The notes: generated by a model from the sequence alone, not told the origin. DNA of 64,000 nucleotides from Hyphomicrobiales bacterium (GCA_900465665.1 UBJO01000004.1:29414-93413); one strand, 5' to 3'; positions 1 to 9,237 are shown, numbered from the stretch's first letter. Numbers and translations are program-made.

Positions 1-1452
1 GCCGCCATCTCGTCCGGCCAGGCCAACAATTCCGTCATCCAGGATCTGCGCACGCGCTACATCAATGTCAGCAAGCGTGAACAGGAAGTCACGACGAATT
101 TCGGCGCCGATCATCCGCAGGCGGTCGCACTCCGTTCGGAAAAGGAAGATCTGACCCGCCAGATCTTCCAGGAGCTGCAGCAGCTGGCTTCGAACGCCCG
201 CAATGAATTCGAAGTTGCCCGCTCGCGCGAAGCGTCGCTTCGTCAGAACATCGACCATCTGACCGGCAAGAACTCGGAGGCCGACAAGTCCATCGTTCAG
301 CTGAACGACCTGGAACAGCGCGCATCTGCACTGAAGACGCTCTACGAATCCTACCTCGGCAAGTACGAAGAGGCCTCGCAGCAGCAGTCCTTCCCGATTG
401 CCAAGGCGCGCGTGATCTCCGAAGCCGGCATTCCGGTCTCGCCGTCCAGCCCGAAGCGGACGATGACGCTTGGTCTCGCCATCGTTCTCGGCCTGATGGC
501 GGGCGGCGGCCTGGTCGTCTTCCAGGAATTCCGCGAACGCTTCTTCCGCGTCGAGGGCGACGTCCGCACCATTCTCGGCCTGAAGTTCCTGGGCTACCTG
601 CCGCTGGTCGGCAAGCCGCCGCGCGAACGCAAGATCTTCCGAAACCCGAGCCAGCTTGCCCCTGAGCCCGGAGATCCTGTCGGTGACGACGGCGCGACCT
701 TCGAGCGCATCATGCGCGTTGTCCTGGAAGCACCGCGCTCGGTCTTCGCCGAGACACTGCGCAACGCCAAGCTCGCCAGCGACGTCATGTTCCAGGGCCG
801 CTCCGACCGCGTCATCGGCGTCGTCTCGGCGATGCCGGGCGAAGGCAAGTCGACGACGGCTGCCAACTTCGCGGCACTGCTCGCCTCAAGCGGCAAGCGT
901 ACGCTCCTCATCGACGCCGACCTTCGCAATCCGGGCCTCACCCGCATGCTGAAGACGCCGCCGCAGCATGGCCTCGTCGAAGCCGTTCTCGGTGAAATCC
1001 CGTGGGCCGGCGCCGTTAAGGTCGACCCGGCCAGCAAGCTCGCGATCCTGCCCGTCGTCTCCAATGACAACCTGATGCACACCAGCGAACTGCTGGCCTC
1101 GCAGGGCATGTTCAACCTGATGGAAGCTGCACGCAAGATGTTCGACTACATCGTCGTCGACCTTGCGCCGCTCGGCCCCGTCATCGATGCCAAGGCCTTC
1201 GCGCCGCAGGTCGATGGCTTCCTGTTCGTGACCGAATGGGGTGAGACGCCCACCAACCTGGTGCGCGATGTCCTGAACGCCGAGCCGCAGATCAAGTCGA
1301 AGATCCTTGGTGTGATCCTCAACAAGACCGACATGGCCGAACTCGGCAAGTTCACCAACTTCGGCGGCACCGAGCGTTACCGCCACAAGTACACGAGCTA
1401 CTACACCGAAGAGACGCCGAAGATGCGGGAAACCGCCGAAGCGGATGCCTGA
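1..1452 (+). CDS. ExoP/Wzc-like polysaccharide chain-length protein and BY-kinase (5' truncated)
   Basis: The reading frame is open from the first base of the window, so the N-terminus lies outside; 483 residues are visible. The first part is a coiled-coil-rich periplasmic segment. It is followed by the Pro-rich motif SPSSPKR, which precedes a membrane helix at about visible residues 150-175. The cytoplasmic part has a bacterial tyrosine-kinase fold: Walker A GEGKST, Walker A' LLIDADLR, and a Walker B-like strand IVVDLAPLG. Near the C-terminus is a tyrosine cluster (YRHKYTSYYTEE), typical of autophosphorylation tails. Such proteins control polymer length in exopolysaccharide export (ExoP in rhizobia). 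The gene ends exactly where the convergent phosphatase gene ends. Family assignment is firm; which polysaccharide it serves cannot be told. Confidence 0.9.
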   Translation, partial: AAISSGQANNSVIQDLRTRYINVSKREQEVTTNFGADHPQAVALRSEKEDLTRQIFQELQQLASNARNEFEVARSREASLRQNIDHLTGKNSEADKSIVQLNDLEQRASALKTLYESYLGKYEEASQQQSFPIAKARVISEAGIPVSPSSPKRTMTLGLAIVLGLMAGGGLVVFQEFRERFFRVEGDVRTILGLKFLGYLPLVGKPPRERKIFRNPSQLAPEPGDPVGDDGATFERIMRVVLEAPRSVFAETLRNAKLASDVMFQGRSDRVIGVVSAMPGEGKSTTAANFAALLASSGKRTLLIDADLRNPGLTRMLKTPPQHGLVEAVLGEIPWAGAVKVDPASKLAILPVVSNDNLMHTSELLASQGMFNLMEAARKMFDYIVVDLAPLGPVIDAKAFAPQVDGFLFVTEWGETPTNLVRDVLNAEPQIKSKILGVILNKTDMAELGKFTNFGGTERYRHKYTSYYTEETPKMRETAEADA

Positions 1453-2190
1453 TCAGGTCGAGAAAAGGCGCACCTCGCCCTGCCATAACCGCGCGACAGT
1501 CAACCTGTCGCTGCGGTAGGCGCCGGTGTCGAGGTTGAGCCGCATCTCCTGCACGTCGGGCTGATCGACCGGCGTGTGCCCGTGCACGACGAGCTTCGGC
1601 AGCGGCAGATCGCTCTCGAAGAAGCGATGGCGGATGAAGACCAGATCGTCATCCTGCTGATTGTCGATCGACCGGGCCGGATCGATGCCGGCATGCACGA
1701 ACAGCACCGCCGGCGTGTCGATCAGGATCGGCAGCGCGCGCAGGAAGTCGATATGCGCCTTCGGCAGCGAATCGCGGATGAAGGCATCGCGCTTCGAAGC
1801 CGTGCGAAACAGGCCCGGCATCTGGTTGGTATCGATGCCGTAGGAATGCAGGAGCGCTTCCGCACCGGTCATCATCCAGCTGTCGTAGGACATCTTGCCG
1901 TCGAGATAGTCGAGCATCATCATTTCATGATTGCCCGTCAGGCTGATGCGATCGAAATCCTCAGGCACCGGCTGCATCAGATGCGAAATCACCTGCGCCG
2001 ACGCCGGCCCGCGATCGATGTAATCGCCGAGCGTGATGATAAGCTTGCGGCCCGGAATCTGCGATGCATCCTCGAAGATCGCCTGCTCGGCCTGTCGCAA
2101 GAGATCGAGCCTGCCGTGAATGTCCCCAATCGCGTAGATCGGCATGTCGCCGGGATCGAGCTGGAGCCGTGTGCGAGGGTTCGACGGCAT
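1453..2190 (-). CDS. PPP-family metallophosphoesterase (serine/threonine-phosphatase type)
   Basis: This 245-residue protein carries the PPP signatures in order: GDIHG near residue 20, GDYIDRG near 56, GNHE near 85, plus downstream metal-binding His residues (FVHAG and VHGHTP). It should be a two-metal phosphoesterase acting on phosphoproteins or small phosphoesters; bacterial members include PrpA and ApaH-like enzymes. I chose the ATG at 2190 because GAGGT lies five bases upstream; two in-frame upstream ATGs lack a comparable site. It is convergent and exactly adjacent to the kinase-like gene. A role in reversing tyrosine or serine phosphorylation is possible but unproven. Confidence 0.85.
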   Translation of the reverse strand: MPSNPRTRLQLDPGDMPIYAIGDIHGRLDLLRQAEQAIFEDASQIPGRKLIITLGDYIDRGPASAQVISHLMQPVPEDFDRISLTGNHEMMMLDYLDGKMSYDSWMMTGAEALLHSYGIDTNQMPGLFRTASKRDAFIRDSLPKAHIDFLRALPILIDTPAVLFVHAGIDPARSIDNQQDDDLVFIRHRFFESDLPLPKLVVHGHTPVDQPDVQEMRLNLDTGAYRSDRLTVARLWQGEVRLFST

Positions 2191-2466
2191 ATGGTACCTC
2201 ATGCTGCATAATGTCATGGGTCGCGGAGGCTGCGCCTTTCATCAGGCAGCGGCAAACACGACCCAAGACAGCGCCCACGCGGGCAATGGAATGTCAGTAA
2301 CACTCTTATTTCTTAAAAAACACGCGCTATCTTCGCGCAGCCACCCCGCGAAGACCATCCCCTCACCATATAGTGAGCATCCTATGAATCGACAGCACGG
2401 TCATGGGACAGGTCTCTCACGGCCGAAATCATCGGAAATGCTGGTGTAGGTACGAAATGCCGTCGG

Positions 2467-2931
2467 TCAGGCGACCGACATCGGCACCGTCTCGTCGCTC
2501 TCGGTCCACTTGTTGTTGCCGGATGCGACGAACTGCTCGAGCGTCATGTTGTCGAGAATATCGGCGATCGCGTCGCGCACATCGGTCATCGACCGGCGCA
2601 CCTGACAGGTCTCGGGATCGGAACAGTCGTCGCAGGCTTCGAACGCGGTGCGGCTTGCGCAGCGGATCGGCGCCAGCGGGCCGTCGAGCGTACGGATCAC
2701 ATGGCCGATGCGGATTTCGGACGCCGGCCGCGACAGCGAGTAGCCACCGCCCGGCCCCTTCTTCGAGCGAAGGATGCCGACATTGCGCAGTTCGAGGAGG
2801 ATGGTGTCGAGGAACTTCTTCGGAATATTGTTGCGGGCCGCCACATCGTTGATGAACGCGGTTTCGCCCGGTGCTAGCCGTGCGAGATCAACTAATGCCT
2901 TCAGGCCGTATTTTCCTTTTTTCGTCAGCAT
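2467..2931 (-). CDS. Rrf2-family transcriptional regulator with a four-cysteine cluster
   Basis: The 154-residue protein begins with MLTKKGKYGLKALVDLA, the standard opening of Rrf2 winged-helix regulators. A recognition-helix region and the wing GPGGGYSL follow. Around residues 92-112 the spacing Cys-x8-Cys-x2-Cys-x5-Cys suggests an Fe-S cluster like those of IscR, NsrR and RirA. The effector (iron, cysteine, nitric oxide or redox) cannot be decided here. The upstream in-frame extension to 3012 is rejected because it encodes basic, non-conserved sequence and family members start at MLTKKG. It lies just downstream of, and on the same strand as, two small genes. Confidence 0.85.
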   Translation of the reverse strand: MLTKKGKYGLKALVDLARLAPGETAFINDVAARNNIPKKFLDTILLELRNVGILRSKKGPGGGYSLSRPASEIRIGHVIRTLDGPLAPIRCASRTAFEACDDCSDPETCQVRRSMTDVRDAIADILDNMTLEQFVASGNNKWTESDETVPMSVA

Positions 2932-3044
2932 TCCGACTACCTTACGCTCCTCACGTGATCCCCTATCCGGCAGGGCATAGCGCCGAATCCGTGAAGAGAC
3001 AACAAATGACATCGTTTATAGAGTATATATGGCGAAGTGTTGCC

Positions 3045-3317
3045 CTATGGCCCCTCGGAAGACGGCCTATCGACGGCTGGAGGCGACGTCGCGGCACCGG
3101 GATTGGGCCCATCGCTCTTGAAAACGGCAAAGGCGAGCCCGATCATCGCGATCACGAAGGCGGCCGCGCCGATCAGAGCCCACGCCGAAAGCCTGCGGCC
3201 TTCGCTGAGCATGCGCTCTTCCCTGTCATCCAGACGGCCGGGCCGTTCGGCGGCCTGATCCGCCGAACCTTGATTAGCCAGACGTTGATCATTCAGGCGA
3301 TCGTCATGATCCGCCAT
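3045..3317 (-). CDS. Small single-pass membrane protein, unknown
   Basis: Ninety residues: a charged, Gln/Arg-rich cytoplasmic N-terminus, one hydrophobic helix (about residues 44-67, AWALIGAAAFVIAMIGLAFAV) and a Pro/Ser-rich tail. GGAGA lies eight bases before the ATG. The gene is 31 bases downstream of another small gene on the same strand, so the two probably share a transcript. I recognise no family; rhizobial genomes carry many such small inner-membrane proteins. Confidence 0.6.
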   Translation of the reverse strand: MADHDDRLNDQRLANQGSADQAAERPGRLDDREERMLSEGRRLSAWALIGAAAFVIAMIGLAFAVFKSDGPNPGAATSPPAVDRPSSEGP

Positions 3318-3348
3318 GTCCTATCTCCAGCGGCTGCCGCGCCGGTCG

Positions 3349-3558
3349 TCAGATCAACGGATCACGACCCTGCGCGATGCTCCGGTTGAGCTCTTCGGCG
3401 ATATCGCGCGCGTCCTCCCTGGAGAGCCCGACCAGGTCGCGCCCGTCGCTTGCCGCAGGCAGCGCGGTCATCGAATCCACGACCGTCCACCGCCCCGAGG
3501 GCTCGCGGCGGATCTCGTAACGCAACGGTTCGTCAGGACCATCACACTCCACGAGCAT
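3349..3558 (-). CDS. Small hypothetical protein
   Basis: Sixty-nine residues, acidic and soluble, with a YEIRREPSGRWTVVDS strand-like core and an amphipathic C-terminal helix (SREDARDIAEELNRSI). A strong GGAGGT lies very close (about 2-3 bases) before the ATG, which is tighter than usual. It appears to be first in a two-gene unit with the 90-residue membrane protein. No function is proposed. Confidence 0.55.
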   Translation of the reverse strand: MLVECDGPDEPLRYEIRREPSGRWTVVDSMTALPAASDGRDLVGLSREDARDIAEELNRSIAQGRDPLI

Positions 3559-3630
3559 CTACCTCCGTAAGCTATGCTCTCTTATGTGTGCCACCGGCAC
3601 GCTTCGGCAAGGATGCCGCCGCCAACTCCG

Positions 3631-5682
3631 TCAGTTCGCGACGTCGGGAACGTTGGCCTTCAGCTCCTTGATCCAGATCCGCGCATTGCCATCCGACGGC
3701 GCGCGCCAGTCGCCGCGTGGCGAAAGCGAACCGCCAGACGTGACCTTCGGCCCGTTCGGCGAGGCCGAGCGCTTGAACTGGCTGATCGTGAAGAAGCGGA
3801 AGAGGAAGGTTTCCATCCACTTCTTGATCACGGGAAGATCGAAGGCGCGGCGCTTGTCCTCGGGGAAATGCGGCGGCCAGACACCGGCGTCGACATCCTT
3901 CCAGGCGGAATAAGCAAGGAAAGCCACCTTCGAGGGCCGCAGCCCGAACCGGGTGGTGTAGAACAGCGCGAAATCGTGCAGATCGTAAGGGCCGATCTTG
4001 TCTTCCGTGCTCTGCATCACGCCGTTCTCGTCGGCTGGCACCAGCTCGGGCGAGATCAGCGTGCCCAGAATGCGTTCCAGCGTCGCCTTGGCGTCGGCGT
4101 CGAAATCGCCGGTGCGGATCACCCAACGGATGAGGTGCTGGATCAGCGTCTTCGGCACGGAGGCGTTGACATTATAATGGCTCATCTGGTCGCCGACCCC
4201 ATAGGTCGACCACCCCAAACCGATTTCCGACAGGTCCCCTGTGCCGAGCACCAGCGCATTGCGCTGGTTGGCGGCGCGGAACAGGAAGTCGGTGCGCAGG
4301 CCGGCCTGCACGTTCTCGAAGGTCACGTCGTAGACCGGCTGCCCGCCGGAGAACGGATGCTTGAGGTCGCGCAGCAGCTGCAGCGCCAGCGGCTTGATGT
4401 CGATCTCTTCCGCCGTCACCCCGATGCTGCGCATCAGCGCCCAGGCATTCGACTTGGTCTCGTCGCCGGTGGCAAAGCCCGGCATGGTGAAGCACAAGAT
4501 ATCGGAGCGCGGCCAGCCGAGCTTGTCGTATGCCCGCGCCGCCACCAGCAGCGCATGCGTGGAATCAAGCCCGCCCGAGATCCCCAGGCAAAGCCGCTTG
4601 ATCCCCGTCGAGCGCAGACGCTTCATCAAGCCCTGCACCTGGATGTTGAAAGTCTCGTAGCAATCCTGGTCCAGCCGGCTTTCATCGGCAGGCACGAACG
4701 GAAAGCGCGCGACATCACGCTCCAGCCCGATATCGCCCTGCGGCGCCTGGAACTGGAAGCCGATGCGTCGAAACGCCCGGTCGGGCGTGAGGTTGAGCGT
4801 CGCGGCATCGTTGAAGGTCCCGGTGCGCAAGCGCTCCAGCCGCAACCGCTCGACATCGATATCGGCAACGCACATCTGCGACGTCATCGGGAAGCGCTCG
4901 GTCTCCGATAGCATCGAGCCAAGCTCGTAGATGCAGGCCTGCCCGTCCCACGCCAGATCCGTCGTCGATTCCCCCGGCCCGGCGGCCGAATAGATGTAGG
5001 CAGACAGGCTGCGCGACGATTGCGAAGCGCAGAGCAGCTTGCGGGTCTCCGCCTTGCCGACGGTGATGTTGCTGGCCGACAGGTTGGTGAGGATGAGCGC
5101 GCCGCCGAGCGCACCGAAATCGCTCGGCGCTGCGGGCGCCCAGAGATCCTCGCAGATCTCGATATGGAAGGTGAAATCCGCCCGATCCTCGGCCGCGAAG
5201 ATCATGTCGATGCCGAAAGGCACGGTCTCGCCGGCGATCCGGATAGCTTGGCCGCGCACCGTCCGCCCGGATGCAAACCAGCGCTTCTCGTAGAATTCGC
5301 GATAATTCGGCAGATGCGTTTTTGGCACGACGCCAAGGATGCGGCCGGCGTGAATGGCAACGGCGCAATTATAAAGTCGGCCCTCGTGCTGCAACGGCGC
5401 TCCGACCAAGAGAACCGGGGTGAGTGCCGCACTCGCCGCCACGATCTCGGCGATCGACGCATCCACCGCCTTCAGAAGCGCGTCCTGTCCAAGAAGGTCG
5501 TCGATGGAATAGCCAGATATCCCGAGCTCCGGAAACACCATAAGGCCGACACCCTGCTGATGGCCCTGCCGCGCCATGTCGAGTGTCGCCTTCGAATTGA
5601 AATCAGGATCGCCGACCTCGCAGATCGGCGTGCAAGCCGCCACGCGGACAAATCCCTGATCATATACCGAATAGAAATTCAC
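3631..5682 (-). CDS. nadE: Glutamine-dependent NAD+ synthetase
   Basis: This 683-residue two-domain enzyme makes NAD from nicotinate adenine dinucleotide, ATP and glutamine. The N-terminal nitrilase-type glutaminase shows the Glu (FPELGISGYS), Lys (VPKTHLPNYREFYE) and catalytic Cys (EICEDLWAP). The C-terminal synthetase domain has the ATP-binding P-loop SGGLDST and the GTGDLSEIGLG segment. Length matches the roughly 680-residue bacterial two-domain form. I place the start at GTG 5682 because GGAGG sits five bases upstream and the protein then begins VNFYSVYDQGFVRVA, as homologues do; the longer TTG-initiated frame is not supported. It is divergent from the transhydrogenase-like gene across a palindrome. 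Confidence 0.93.
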   Translation of the reverse strand: MNFYSVYDQGFVRVAACTPICEVGDPDFNSKATLDMARQGHQQGVGLMVFPELGISGYSIDDLLGQDALLKAVDASIAEIVAASAALTPVLLVGAPLQHEGRLYNCAVAIHAGRILGVVPKTHLPNYREFYEKRWFASGRTVRGQAIRIAGETVPFGIDMIFAAEDRADFTFHIEICEDLWAPAAPSDFGALGGALILTNLSASNITVGKAETRKLLCASQSSRSLSAYIYSAAGPGESTTDLAWDGQACIYELGSMLSETERFPMTSQMCVADIDVERLRLERLRTGTFNDAATLNLTPDRAFRRIGFQFQAPQGDIGLERDVARFPFVPADESRLDQDCYETFNIQVQGLMKRLRSTGIKRLCLGISGGLDSTHALLVAARAYDKLGWPRSDILCFTMPGFATGDETKSNAWALMRSIGVTAEEIDIKPLALQLLRDLKHPFSGGQPVYDVTFENVQAGLRTDFLFRAANQRNALVLGTGDLSEIGLGWSTYGVGDQMSHYNVNASVPKTLIQHLIRWVIRTGDFDADAKATLERILGTLISPELVPADENGVMQSTEDKIGPYDLHDFALFYTTRFGLRPSKVAFLAYSAWKDVDAGVWPPHFPEDKRRAFDLPVIKKWMETFLFRFFTISQFKRSASPNGPKVTSGGSLSPRGDWRAPSDGNARIWIKELKANVPDVAN

Positions 5683-5836
5683 GAATGCCTCCAGCAGCCA
5701 AGCGCTTCGCAAGGATCATTACATCCAAATGCGGCAGCGCAAAACCGCATCTCTTTGCAATGCTGCCCCCTGCCGAGCTCATTCTTGCAAACTTCTGGAA
5801 CATGTCTCAACCGGAATTTCACCTAAAGTTGTACAC

Positions 5837-5855
5837 ATCGCGAATATATCGCGAT
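5837..5855. promoter_or_regulatory. Palindromic operator candidate between nadE and the pnt-like gene
   Basis: A 19-bp perfect inverted repeat with a five-base centre, ATCGCGA-ATATA-TCGCGAT, lies in the divergent intergenic region, 155 bp from the nadE start and 97 bp from the start of the transhydrogenase-like gene. It has the size and symmetry of a dimeric repressor site. I do not recognise the regulator. Confidence 0.45.
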
Positions 5856-5951
5856 CATCGGTGAAAAATTACAAAACTGTCATAAAACCATGAGGTCAGC
5901 GCCCTATAGCGACCGCGCGCGCCCTTCGGTTTTTCACCAACAGAGTTCTGA

Positions 5952-7040
5952 ATGCCAAACCTCGCTCCCGTCCACGCTGGACTGCTCCGGGAAACTGTGC
6001 CCGGCGAGCGGCGCGTTGTGTTGACGCCCGAGGATGTCGGCAGCCTATTGACACGCCTGACCATCAGCTTCGAACGCGGCTGCGGCACGGCCGCTGGCTA
6101 CGAGGATGAGGCCTATATCGCTGCAGGCGCACAGCCCGCCAACCGCGAGACGATCGCGCGCGACTGCAATCTCCTAGTCAGCATCCGCAAACCGCTGGAC
6201 GTACGCGGCTTCGCCGGATCCCCGACCCTGATCTTCCTCGGCTCCCCGCTTGACGCCAGCGAGCCGGTAACCCGCAGCCTCCTGCTCGACCTCGCGCGCC
6301 TTGAAGGTATCGCGGACGCCGGCAGCATGGACGTGGCGACACGACAGGCGACCATCTGCGGCTATGCCGCGGTTCTCGAAGGCGCCCGCCAACTCGGCAT
6401 CGGCCACCCGATGCTTGTCATGGACGGCTCCCAGGCGCGTCCGGTCAAGATGGCGGCGCTTGGCGCCGGCGCGGCCGCCATGCAGGCGATCGCCACGGCC
6501 AAGCGCCTCGGTGCCCTCACCTATCTCTTCGGCTTCACGGACGACGAACGCGAGCGCGCCGAACTGTTGGGCGCGAAATTCGTGACGATGGATCCGGCAC
6601 TCAGGCATTCGCGCGCCTTTACAGGCGACGCCCTGATCGCCGCCAGCCGCAAGCAACTTGCCGGCCAGCTCCGCGAAATGCAGCTGATCGTATCCAGCAC
6701 TGGCAGCGCGGCCGGCACCGCACCGATTCTGATCGACGACGCATCGCTTCCACTCCTGACGACCGGCACCGTTATCATCGATCTCGAAGCCGCCGCCGGC
6801 GGCAACTGCGCGATGACCAAGCCGGACGAAATCGTCGCCCGTAACGGCATCAGAATTCTCGGAACGACTACTTTAGCGAGTATCGACGCACAACAATCCA
6901 GCCGCCTGTTCAGCGAAGGCGTGCGCAGGCTGCTGGAGCGCGTGACGACACCAGACGGCCGCCTGCGAATTGACGGCAGAGACTTGTTGACCCGCCATCT
7001 CATTGGCGAGCGATTCGTCGGCGAAAGCGCCGCATCATGA
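5952..7040 (+). CDS. Orphan NAD(P) transhydrogenase alpha-subunit-like protein (AlaDH/PNT family)
   Basis: The 362-residue protein matches domain I of proton-translocating transhydrogenase: an N-terminal ETVPGERRVVLTPEDV motif, the Rossmann glycine motif GAGAAAMQAIATAKRLGA, and the C-terminal IDLEAAAGGNC and LGTTTLAS blocks. It contains no membrane domain, and no pntAB or pntB partner follows; the next gene is a porin. The loop that in PntA reads about SRAQSLD here reads ADAGSMD, so residues that contact NAD in true transhydrogenases are replaced. It may therefore be a divergent dehydrogenase or NAD-binding protein. Its neighbour nadE supports a link with NAD metabolism. Confidence 0.75.
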   Translation: MPNLAPVHAGLLRETVPGERRVVLTPEDVGSLLTRLTISFERGCGTAAGYEDEAYIAAGAQPANRETIARDCNLLVSIRKPLDVRGFAGSPTLIFLGSPLDASEPVTRSLLLDLARLEGIADAGSMDVATRQATICGYAAVLEGARQLGIGHPMLVMDGSQARPVKMAALGAGAAAMQAIATAKRLGALTYLFGFTDDERERAELLGAKFVTMDPALRHSRAFTGDALIAASRKQLAGQLREMQLIVSSTGSAAGTAPILIDDASLPLLTTGTVIIDLEAAAGGNCAMTKPDEIVARNGIRILGTTTLASIDAQQSSRLFSEGVRRLLERVTTPDGRLRIDGRDLLTRHLIGERFVGESAAS

Positions 7041-7381
7041 CCGAAGGACAACTGTAACTCGGTCATATTATTGCACTGCAGCACGATAGACGTGCATAAG
7101 CATTCCGCTATATATCATTGAGATGGTTCGATTTTTAAGATCGAGCCGCCGCCGACCCGTTGCCGCCGTCACAAAAGTTGCCTTTCTGCAACACCACCTT
7201 TTTGCATCGCAAATATAACGAATTATGACTGTATCTGTAATTGATACATTTAAGCCAAAATGTAATTTGCCGGTCACGGAGACATCACGTCCCCGTGAGG
7301 GCTTGTTTTGAAATTGGGGTAGGTAGAGCCGTTTTCGGCAACAGTGACCTGTGCCCAATCCTAAATAGATTGGACTCAACT
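7041..7381. other. Intergenic leader region of the porin gene
   Basis: These 341 bases are AT-richer than the flanks and hold no credible gene. Visible elements are a small stem GTTGC-tttct-GCAAC near 7177-7191, an inverted repeat TGTATC-N7-GATACA at 7230-7248, and a longer imperfect hairpin at 7275-7297 about 85 bases before the porin start. The porin probably has a long, structured 5' untranslated region, a common target of small RNAs; no sRNA gene can be assigned. Confidence 0.4.
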
Positions 7382-8422
7382 ATGACTATTCGTATGATGC
7401 TCATCAGCTCGGCAGCGGCTCTCGCAGCCGTCTCGGGCGCTCAGGCTGCAGACGCTATCGTCGCTGCTGAACCGGAAGCTGTAGAATACGTTCGCGTTTG
7501 CGACGCTTACGGCACCGGCTACTTCTACATCCCGGGCACGGAAACCTGCCTCAAGGTCAGCGGTTACATCCGTACCCAGATCAACGCCGGCCCGAACGCC
7601 AGCGCAACGACCGGCAACGGCTCGACCGTCGCCAACCGTTCGGACTGGGACATGTACACCCGCGGTCAGGTTCAGTTCACCGCCAAGAGCGACACTGAAT
7701 ACGGCCCGCTCACCGGCGTTATCGTAATGCAGACGAATGCCGACAACGCTTCGTCGCAGGCTGCTATCCTCGACTCCGCTTACATCGACATCGCCGGCAT
7801 CCGCGCTGGTCTGTTCTACAGCTGGTGGGACGACGGTCTCTCGGGCGAAACCGACGACATCGGCTCGCCGGTTACCCTGCACAACTCGCTGCGTTACCAG
7901 TACGAAGCTGACGGCTTCTACGCTGGCATCAGCGTCGACGAGCTGGAAGACAGCCCGTACTACAACGGCGAAACCGCCAACAATTTCGGCGTTGCTGTTG
8001 GCCTCGGCGGCAAGGCTGGCGCCTTCACGTACCAGATCACTGCAGGCTACGACACCGACAACGAAGCTGGCGCCGTTCGCGCTATGGGCACCGTTGCCAT
8101 CGGCCCGGGCACGCTCGGTCTCGCAGGCGTCTACTCTTCCGACCCGAACGCCTACTACAACAAGGCTGAGTGGGTCGTCGCTGTCGAATACGCTATCAAG
8201 GCAACCGACAAGCTGAAGATCACCCCTGCGTTCCAGTACTACGGCAACTACGGCATCGTCTCTGGCGAGTTCGACAAGAACAACGACGCTTGGAAGGCTG
8301 GCGTAACGGTCGACTACCAGATCGTTGACAACCTCTATGCCAAGGCAACCGTCAACTACCTCGACACCGACAAGGCTGACGGCGTAACGACGGGCTTCTT
8401 CCGTCTGCAGCGCGCATTCTAA
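7382..8422 (+). CDS. Outer-membrane porin, Omp2/RopA type
   Basis: The 346-residue precursor has a clear signal peptide (MTIRMMLISSAAALAAVSGAQA|ADA). The mature N-terminus, with VCDAYGTGYFYIPGTETCLKVSGYIR, is characteristic of alphaproteobacterial Porin_2 proteins, including the paired cysteines. The body alternates aromatic and polar residues as in a 16-strand beta barrel and ends in Phe (FRLQRAF), the usual outer-membrane insertion signal. Codon use is strongly biased, as expected of an abundant protein. In-frame upstream sequence to 7241 is excluded because the signal peptide begins at 7382. It forms trimeric channels for small hydrophilic solutes. Terminator structures follow. Confidence 0.95.
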   Translation: MTIRMMLISSAAALAAVSGAQAADAIVAAEPEAVEYVRVCDAYGTGYFYIPGTETCLKVSGYIRTQINAGPNASATTGNGSTVANRSDWDMYTRGQVQFTAKSDTEYGPLTGVIVMQTNADNASSQAAILDSAYIDIAGIRAGLFYSWWDDGLSGETDDIGSPVTLHNSLRYQYEADGFYAGISVDELEDSPYYNGETANNFGVAVGLGGKAGAFTYQITAGYDTDNEAGAVRAMGTVAIGPGTLGLAGVYSSDPNAYYNKAEWVVAVEYAIKATDKLKITPAFQYYGNYGIVSGEFDKNNDAWKAGVTVDYQIVDNLYAKATVNYLDTDKADGVTTGFFRLQRAF

Positions 8423-8430
8423 TACTCTTC

Positions 8431-8490
8431 GGGCGCCACTTTTCAATCACGCCGGATCCTCTGATCCGGCGTGAGCGAGAAATGGCGCCC
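8431..8490 (+). other. Nested inverted repeats after the porin gene
   Basis: An inner 11-bp perfect stem (8448-8458 with 8463-8473, loop CTCT) is enclosed by an outer 8-bp perfect stem (8431-8438 with 8483-8490). There is no T-tract, so it may be a 3' stabiliser or processed hairpin rather than a terminator by itself. Confidence 0.5.
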
Positions 8491-8536
8491 GAATCAGGTG
8501 TTTCTGATCAGATTGACCTCCGATCAGTTTACGGAA

Positions 8537-8568
8537 GGTGGTTCGGTTTCCCTGCCGAGCCACCTTTT
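8537..8568 (+). terminator. Rho-independent terminator for the porin transcript
   Basis: A 10-bp stem with one G-T pair (8537-8546 with 8555-8564) is followed at once by TTTT. It lies 115 bases after the porin stop codon and is the best terminator for that transcript. Confidence 0.7.
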
Positions 8569-8585
8569 GCTATTGTGTGAATAGA

Positions 8586-9074
8586 CTATTCCGCGGCGTC
8601 ACGCCGACCGGCCGCAGGTGTGTCGGCCGCGTCAAGCTTGTGCCGCTCCCCATCGAGACGACGCAGTTCCGCGACGCTATCCGCGACCGTCATTGCTCCC
8701 AGCATGTCGACAACCGCCTGCTCTGCCCGGTCACAAAGATATTCCGATAGATCGCCGATATTTTCGCCCACCAGACCCGCATGCGGGATTTCGTGGCGCG
8801 TCGCCCAGAGCTTCCTGCTTCCCGTTACCGCTGCATAAATCTCGCTAAGCAGGATGTCTTTGCTTGGCCGAGCCAACCTGATCCCGCCCTTGCTCCCTGC
8901 CAAAGAAACGAGAATGCCGCTCTCCGTCAGCGGCGGCAGCAGCTTGCGCACGAAGCTCGCATTCGTATCCAGCCCCACTGCGAGCGACTGGCTCGTCGAG
9001 CGCATGTCGGCTTCGTCGTTGACGGCAACGCTGACGACGATCTGCATCGCCGTGGAGAAACGCGTATCGATCAT
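8586..9074 (-). CDS. Rrf2-family transcriptional regulator without a cysteine cluster
   Basis: The 162-residue protein begins MIDTRFSTAMQIVVSVAV and has the Rrf2 helix-turn-helix (SQSLAVGLDTNASFVRKLL) and wing (GSKGGIRLARP). It lacks the three- or four-Cys cluster of Fe-S Rrf2 members, so it resembles the YwnA/SaiR-like group that senses by other means. I start at the ATG at 9074; the 20 extra residues upstream are Pro/Cys-rich and unlike the family. It sits downstream of the ZntB-like gene on the same strand with a 163-bp gap, so it may have its own promoter. The target is unknown. Confidence 0.8.
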   Translation of the reverse strand: MIDTRFSTAMQIVVSVAVNDEADMRSTSQSLAVGLDTNASFVRKLLPPLTESGILVSLAGSKGGIRLARPSKDILLSEIYAAVTGSRKLWATRHEIPHAGLVGENIGDLSEYLCDRAEQAVVDMLGAMTVADSVAELRRLDGERHKLDAADTPAAGRRDAAE

Positions 9075-9237
9075 GCTGATCTTAAGCCTTGGTTGAAGGC
9101 AGCAGGTGGCGGGGACACGGACAGCAGAGGCCACACGCTGCAGCGGTAGAAGCAGTGATATTTCCCCTGAAATTGCATTGTCAATAAAGCCGACGCTAAA
9201 TCACGCTTGTTTGATACCCGGCTATCACACACGGAGG

